A stretch of DNA of 64,000 bases, from contig NZ_PYWB01000005.1 in NCBI RefSeq assembly GCF_003056345.1, positions 186,001-250,000 of the forward strand. Direction: 5' to 3'. Shown in pieces: positions 63,907-64,000 of this stretch. Position 1 is the stretch's first letter. Every line of letters begins with the position of its first letter. The stretch comes from Devosia submarina. GTDB taxonomy: Bacteria; Pseudomonadota; Alphaproteobacteria; Rhizobiales; Devosiaceae. The notes below the pieces were generated by a model. The model was not told where the DNA came from, made no database searches, and worked only from the letters and a program-made list of their open reading frames with translations. The translations under genes were made by a program, and so were the position numbers.

Positions 63907-64000
63907 TCAATTTGGATGATGGGCGTGCGCAAGCGCCGCCTCGGGTGCGGTGATGTCCAGCGTGCAAGTGGCGAGGCAATGCCCCGGATAAGTATAAAGT
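63907..64000 (-). CDS. C-terminal end of an unidentified protein (runs off the window)
   Basis: A leftward frame open to the right edge of the window and ending in TGA at 63907-63909 encodes about 30 residues (YPGHCLATCTLDITAPEAAL then AHAHHPN). The amino-acid composition and third-position bias look protein-like, and it is in the direction of cpdB, which starts 160 nt further left. Too short to identify; chance is the alternative. Confidence 0.3.
   Translation of the reverse strand, partial: LYTYPGHCLATCTLDITAPEAALAHAHHPN

Overview
The window reads as chromosomal DNA of a GC-rich alphaproteobacterium, most likely a member of the Hyphomicrobiales (Rhizobiales) close to Devosia. That placement is inferred from gene content and style: a separate petABC bc1 operon, an AgpABCD-like alpha-galactoside importer, UbiK and YbjN small proteins, an OhrR/Ohr pair, rhizobial intergenic repeat types and possible CtrA-type TTAA sites. 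No rRNA, tRNA, CRISPR array, insertion sequence or prophage was found. Gene density is high, with many 1-4 nt overlaps between cotranscribed genes.

Layout. 1-5.9 kb: end of a CocE/NonD hydrolase, adenine deaminase, a tiny membrane protein, topoisomerase IB, then a polyol dehydrogenase/SDR pair and an MgtC-like membrane protein. 5.9-10.5 kb: a membrane TPR protein with a DNA-binding-like N-terminus behind a palindrome-rich leader, then the MurD2-MurL pair for an alternative route to D-glutamate in peptidoglycan. 10.6-16.7 kb: YciI, metallophosphoesterase, two Nudix hydrolases, glutathionyl-hydroquinone reductase, GNAT, CCA-adding enzyme and a DUF1059 protein. 16.8-23.1 kb: the leftward set trmL-hemF-AAA ATPase, divergent from petABC, followed by a small protein and apt. 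23.2-27.7 kb: tandem repeat, GFA protein, VOC protein, TerC, small coiled-coil and secreted proteins, and two overlapping MaoC hydratases.

27.8-39.0 kb is a catabolic island for alpha-galactosides. It has two AraC regulators, two GH4 glycosidases and a peptide-family ABC importer (binding protein, two permeases, fused double ATPase). 39.2-48.2 kb is housekeeping: ychF, pth, rplY, prs, pgeF, midA-like, lgt, ubiK, ybjN-like, proC and a cold-shock gene. 48.5-54.5 kb: a methyltransferase overlapping a threonine aldolase, carB and a VOC protein. 54.7-59.6 kb: motAB, clpS, and a GNAT-permease-ATPase ABC unit. 59.8-64 kb: a small membrane protein, ohr/ohrR, and a cpdB-RNase T2 pair that together could convert external RNA to nucleosides.

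The most distinctive items are the MurD2/MurL module, the CpdB-RNase T2 RNA-scavenging pair, the HTH-like/TM/TPR protein with TTACA/TGTAA palindromes upstream, an exactly phased TTAA-N7-TTAA-N7-TTAA array at 46386-46411, and several dispersed palindromic repeat families. I saw no wholly new multi-gene system; the best candidates for unexplained biology are the 6220-7890 protein and its leader.
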